Below, one piece after another: positions 62,097 to 64,000 of a DNA stretch of 64,000 nt; the first letter of the stretch is position 1; every line of letters starts with the position of its first letter. The position numbers and the translations under genes were made by a program. Location: contig CADCIX010000007.1 in assembly GCA_902801565.1 (NCBI GenBank), positions 1 through 64,000 of the forward strand. The letters run 5' to 3'. The notes under the pieces were generated by a model. The model was given only the letters and a program-made list of their open reading frames with translations, made no database searches and was not told the origin of the DNA. Source of the DNA: an uncultured Veillonellaceae bacterium. GTDB lineage: Bacteria; Bacillota; Negativicutes; Selenomonadales; Selenomonadaceae.

Positions 62097-64000
62097 ACAT
62101 CACTCGCTTTTCCATCCATCGGCCTGTCGGCATCAGCATGATCGTGGCTTTTTTTGTGGTGCTCGGCCTTTACAGCTATTACCGCATCGGTGTCGAATTG
62201 CTGCCGGCCCTCAATACCCCCTATGTGACGGTGACGGTGAAATACCCGGGAGCAAGTGCGGAATCTGTGGAGCAGGAAATCGTGAAGCCCGTGGAAGATG
62301 CCCTGTCTTCCGTGTCCAACGTGAAGAAGATCACTTCCACGGCGAGCTATGAGCGGGCAAGGGTTGCACTGGAACTGGAATTTGATGCCAATGCGGATAC
62401 GGCAGCCATCGAGGCAACGAAAAAGGTGGAGGCCATCAAGAACAGGCTGCCGGATGAGGCGGATTCCCCTGTGGTCATAAAGAGGGACATCAATGCCAAG
62501 CCCATCGTGGAGCTGGCTGTCGTGTCGCCCTATTCCCTGGCGGATACCTATTCCTGGACGGAACATGTCTTTCAGGAGGTCATCCAGCAGGCAGGCGGTG
62601 TTTCCGAGATTGAGCTCCATGGCGGGCGGGACAAGGAAGTTGCCATAGAGGTCGACCGGGACAAGATGGCGGCCTACAAACTCACACTGCCCCAGATTGC
62701 CTCCTCCGTGAAGAATGAGAACCAGCTTTTGCCCTCCGGCTCTGTCTATACCGCGACAACGAAATCCGATGTGCGGGTGATTGCGCAGTATCAGTCCGTG
62801 GAAGATATTCGCGGCGTACAGGTGAAGAATGCGGATGGTGCGCTCATTCCCCTTACGGCAGTGGCGGAGGTGCGGGAGCAGGATGCCCGCATAGAGCGCT
62901 ATGGCCGCATCAATGGCGAGGATGCCGTGACCATGCTGGTATACAAGAACAGTGATGCCAATGTGGTGGAAACAGCCAACAACATCCTTGCCAATGTGGA
63001 GAGACTGCGCAGGGATTATCCGGAATACCAGTTCATCGTCGTGAGCAACGATGCGGAGTACGTGAGCACTTCCCTGCACAATACCCTTGGGACCCTGGCG
63101 GAAGGGCTCATCACCACGGGGCTGGTTCTCTTCCTGTTCCTTCGCGGCTGGCGCTCCACGGCGGCAGTCATGATTGCCATACCGACCTCGCTGGTTTCTG
63201 TCTTTTTCGTCATGTATGTGGCAGGGTTCACCTTCAACATGATGTCCCTCATGGGCATGACACTCTGCGTGGGCATTCTTGTGGATGACTCCATTGTGGT
63301 GCTGGAGAATATCACCCGTCATCTTCGGATGGGGGAGGATTCCTTTGCGGCAGCGGAGAACGGGCGCATGGAAATCGGTATGGCGGCGGTGGCCATCACC
63401 CTCTGCGATGCGGCGGTCTTTGTGCCCATTGCCTTTATGGAGGGAATGACGGGGCAGTATTTCCGGCAGTTTGGCCTGACCATTGTCTTTGCGGGAGCCT
63501 TTTCCCTGTTTGTCTCCTTTACCCTGACGCCCATGCTGGCGGCGCGTTTTTTCCGGGGAGGATGGAAGCCGGACAGGAAGCCTTTGTGGGAATTCATGGA
63601 CCGCTTGGAAAACAGGGCTGTTGATTCCTATGAAAAAATCCTTCGGTGGAGTCTGGAGCATCAGAAACGGGTGATTCTGACAGGGCTTCTCGTCTTCCTT
63701 GGCATCATGGCATTTGTGCCGCTGGGGCTTGTGGGCATGGAATACATGCCCCAGACGGACGAGAGCAGTTTCACCATCAATATACAGGCGGACCCGGGCA
63801 GTTCGGCGGAGCAGACAAATGCTGTGGCAAAGCGTATCGAGGAGAAATTGGCGGAGATTCCGGAGGTGAAGTATTACCTGACCCATGCGGGAGGATCTTC
63901 TGCCAATGAGGGTCGCATCAAAGTGCAGCTTTATGACAGGCAGGAGCGTTCCCGTTCCGTCTGGGCGGTGGCAAATGAGGTGCGCGATTTTTCTGCCGGC
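62093..64000 (+). CDS. RND (AcrB/HAE1-family) efflux transporter, 3' end beyond window
   Basis: 636 codons are visible. The protein starts MNITRFSIHRPVGISMIVAF (TM1), followed by the porter domain (PYVTVTVKYPGASAESVEQEI) and TM2-TM6 with the proton-relay Asp pair in GILVDDSIVVLENITRH, then SFTLTPMLAARFF and the start of the second periplasmic half (EYMPQTDESSF). It is proton-driven, with unknown substrates. Pumps of this type need an outer membrane, supporting a diderm host. The gene is intact up to the window edge. Confidence 0.95.
   Translation, partial: MNITRFSIHRPVGISMIVAFFVVLGLYSYYRIGVELLPALNTPYVTVTVKYPGASAESVEQEIVKPVEDALSSVSNVKKITSTASYERARVALELEFDANADTAAIEATKKVEAIKNRLPDEADSPVVIKRDINAKPIVELAVVSPYSLADTYSWTEHVFQEVIQQAGGVSEIELHGGRDKEVAIEVDRDKMAAYKLTLPQIASSVKNENQLLPSGSVYTATTKSDVRVIAQYQSVEDIRGVQVKNADGALIPLTAVAEVREQDARIERYGRINGEDAVTMLVYKNSDANVVETANNILANVERLRRDYPEYQFIVVSNDAEYVSTSLHNTLGTLAEGLITTGLVLFLFLRGWRSTAAVMIAIPTSLVSVFFVMYVAGFTFNMMSLMGMTLCVGILVDDSIVVLENITRHLRMGEDSFAAAENGRMEIGMAAVAITLCDAAVFVPIAFMEGMTGQYFRQFGLTIVFAGAFSLFVSFTLTPMLAARFFRGGWKPDRKPLWEFMDRLENRAVDSYEKILRWSLEHQKRVILTGLLVFLGIMAFVPLGLVGMEYMPQTDESSFTINIQADPGSSAEQTNAVAKRIEEKLAEIPEVKYYLTHAGGSSANEGRIKVQLYDRQERSRSVWAVANEVRDFSAG

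Overview
The window is a stretch of bacterial chromosome, densely coding and mostly on the + strand. It has the mixed signature of the Negativicutes, the diderm, outer-membrane Firmicutes. Firmicute traits include mutS2, a CIRCE operator in front of groESL, an infC-rpmI-rplT operon with an attenuator-like leader, LutABC-type LUD proteins, a SpoIID-domain protein and a GerMN-domain lipoprotein. Diderm traits are an RND-type (AcrB/HAE1) efflux pump with its periplasmic adaptor and a second HlyD-type adaptor. The lactate oxidation cluster, strict-anaerobe enzymes (flavodiiron protein, electron-transfer flavoproteins) and AhbAB-type siroheme decarboxylase fit a Selenomonas/Mitsuokella-like anaerobe. 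That placement is inferred from gene content; no rRNA lies in the window.

Layout. 1-2.4 kb: the tail of an AAA/PD-(D/E)XK protein, then infC-rpmI-rplT and a SPOUT rRNA methyltransferase. 2.4-8.9 kb: a miniature inverted-repeat element, mutS2, alaS and an orphan membrane-fusion protein. 8.9-14.2 kb: groES-groEL under CIRCE control, three unrecognised envelope proteins, a peptidoglycan amidase and a GerMN lipoprotein. 14.2-20.8 kb: a second miniature element, then the proteostasis run tig-clpP-clpX-lon-engB. 20.8-25.4 kb: ahbA-ahbB, an aminotransferase and a class A penicillin-binding protein. 25.4-36.9 kb: tyrS, yebC, ruvCAB, a glycosyltransferase-TPR protein, queH-spoIID-queA, rpsO and pnp.

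36.9-47.5 kb is the metabolic centre. A CitA/CitB-like sensor kinase and response regulator diverge from an operon encoding a LutC-like LUD protein, a fused LutB-LutA iron-sulfur protein, EtfB, EtfA with an N-terminal [4Fe-4S] module, an FAD-linked lactate dehydrogenase and a lactate permease. Together these would import lactate, oxidise it to pyruvate, and pass electrons through flavin and Fe-S carriers. 47.5-51.4 kb is an accessory patch: an unknown protein, an Rpn/YhgA-like nuclease-family protein, a tiny AT-rich frame and a full-length AAA-PD-(D/E)XK protein. 51.4-64 kb returns to housekeeping (nagB, thiamine pyrophosphokinase, an MBL-fold hydrolase, miaA, hfq, dut, rarA), then a CstA-type transporter, two unknown small proteins, a flavodiiron protein, and an RND efflux operon that runs off the window end.

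The most unusual features are: two related miniature palindromic elements, one supplying a stop codon and one sitting in the tig 5' untranslated region; an ATT start in infC; the compound lactate-oxidation operon; terminators and stop codons shared between convergent genes; and the AAA/PD-(D/E)XK plus Rpn patch. I saw no CRISPR array, tRNA, rRNA, prophage or intact transposase gene.
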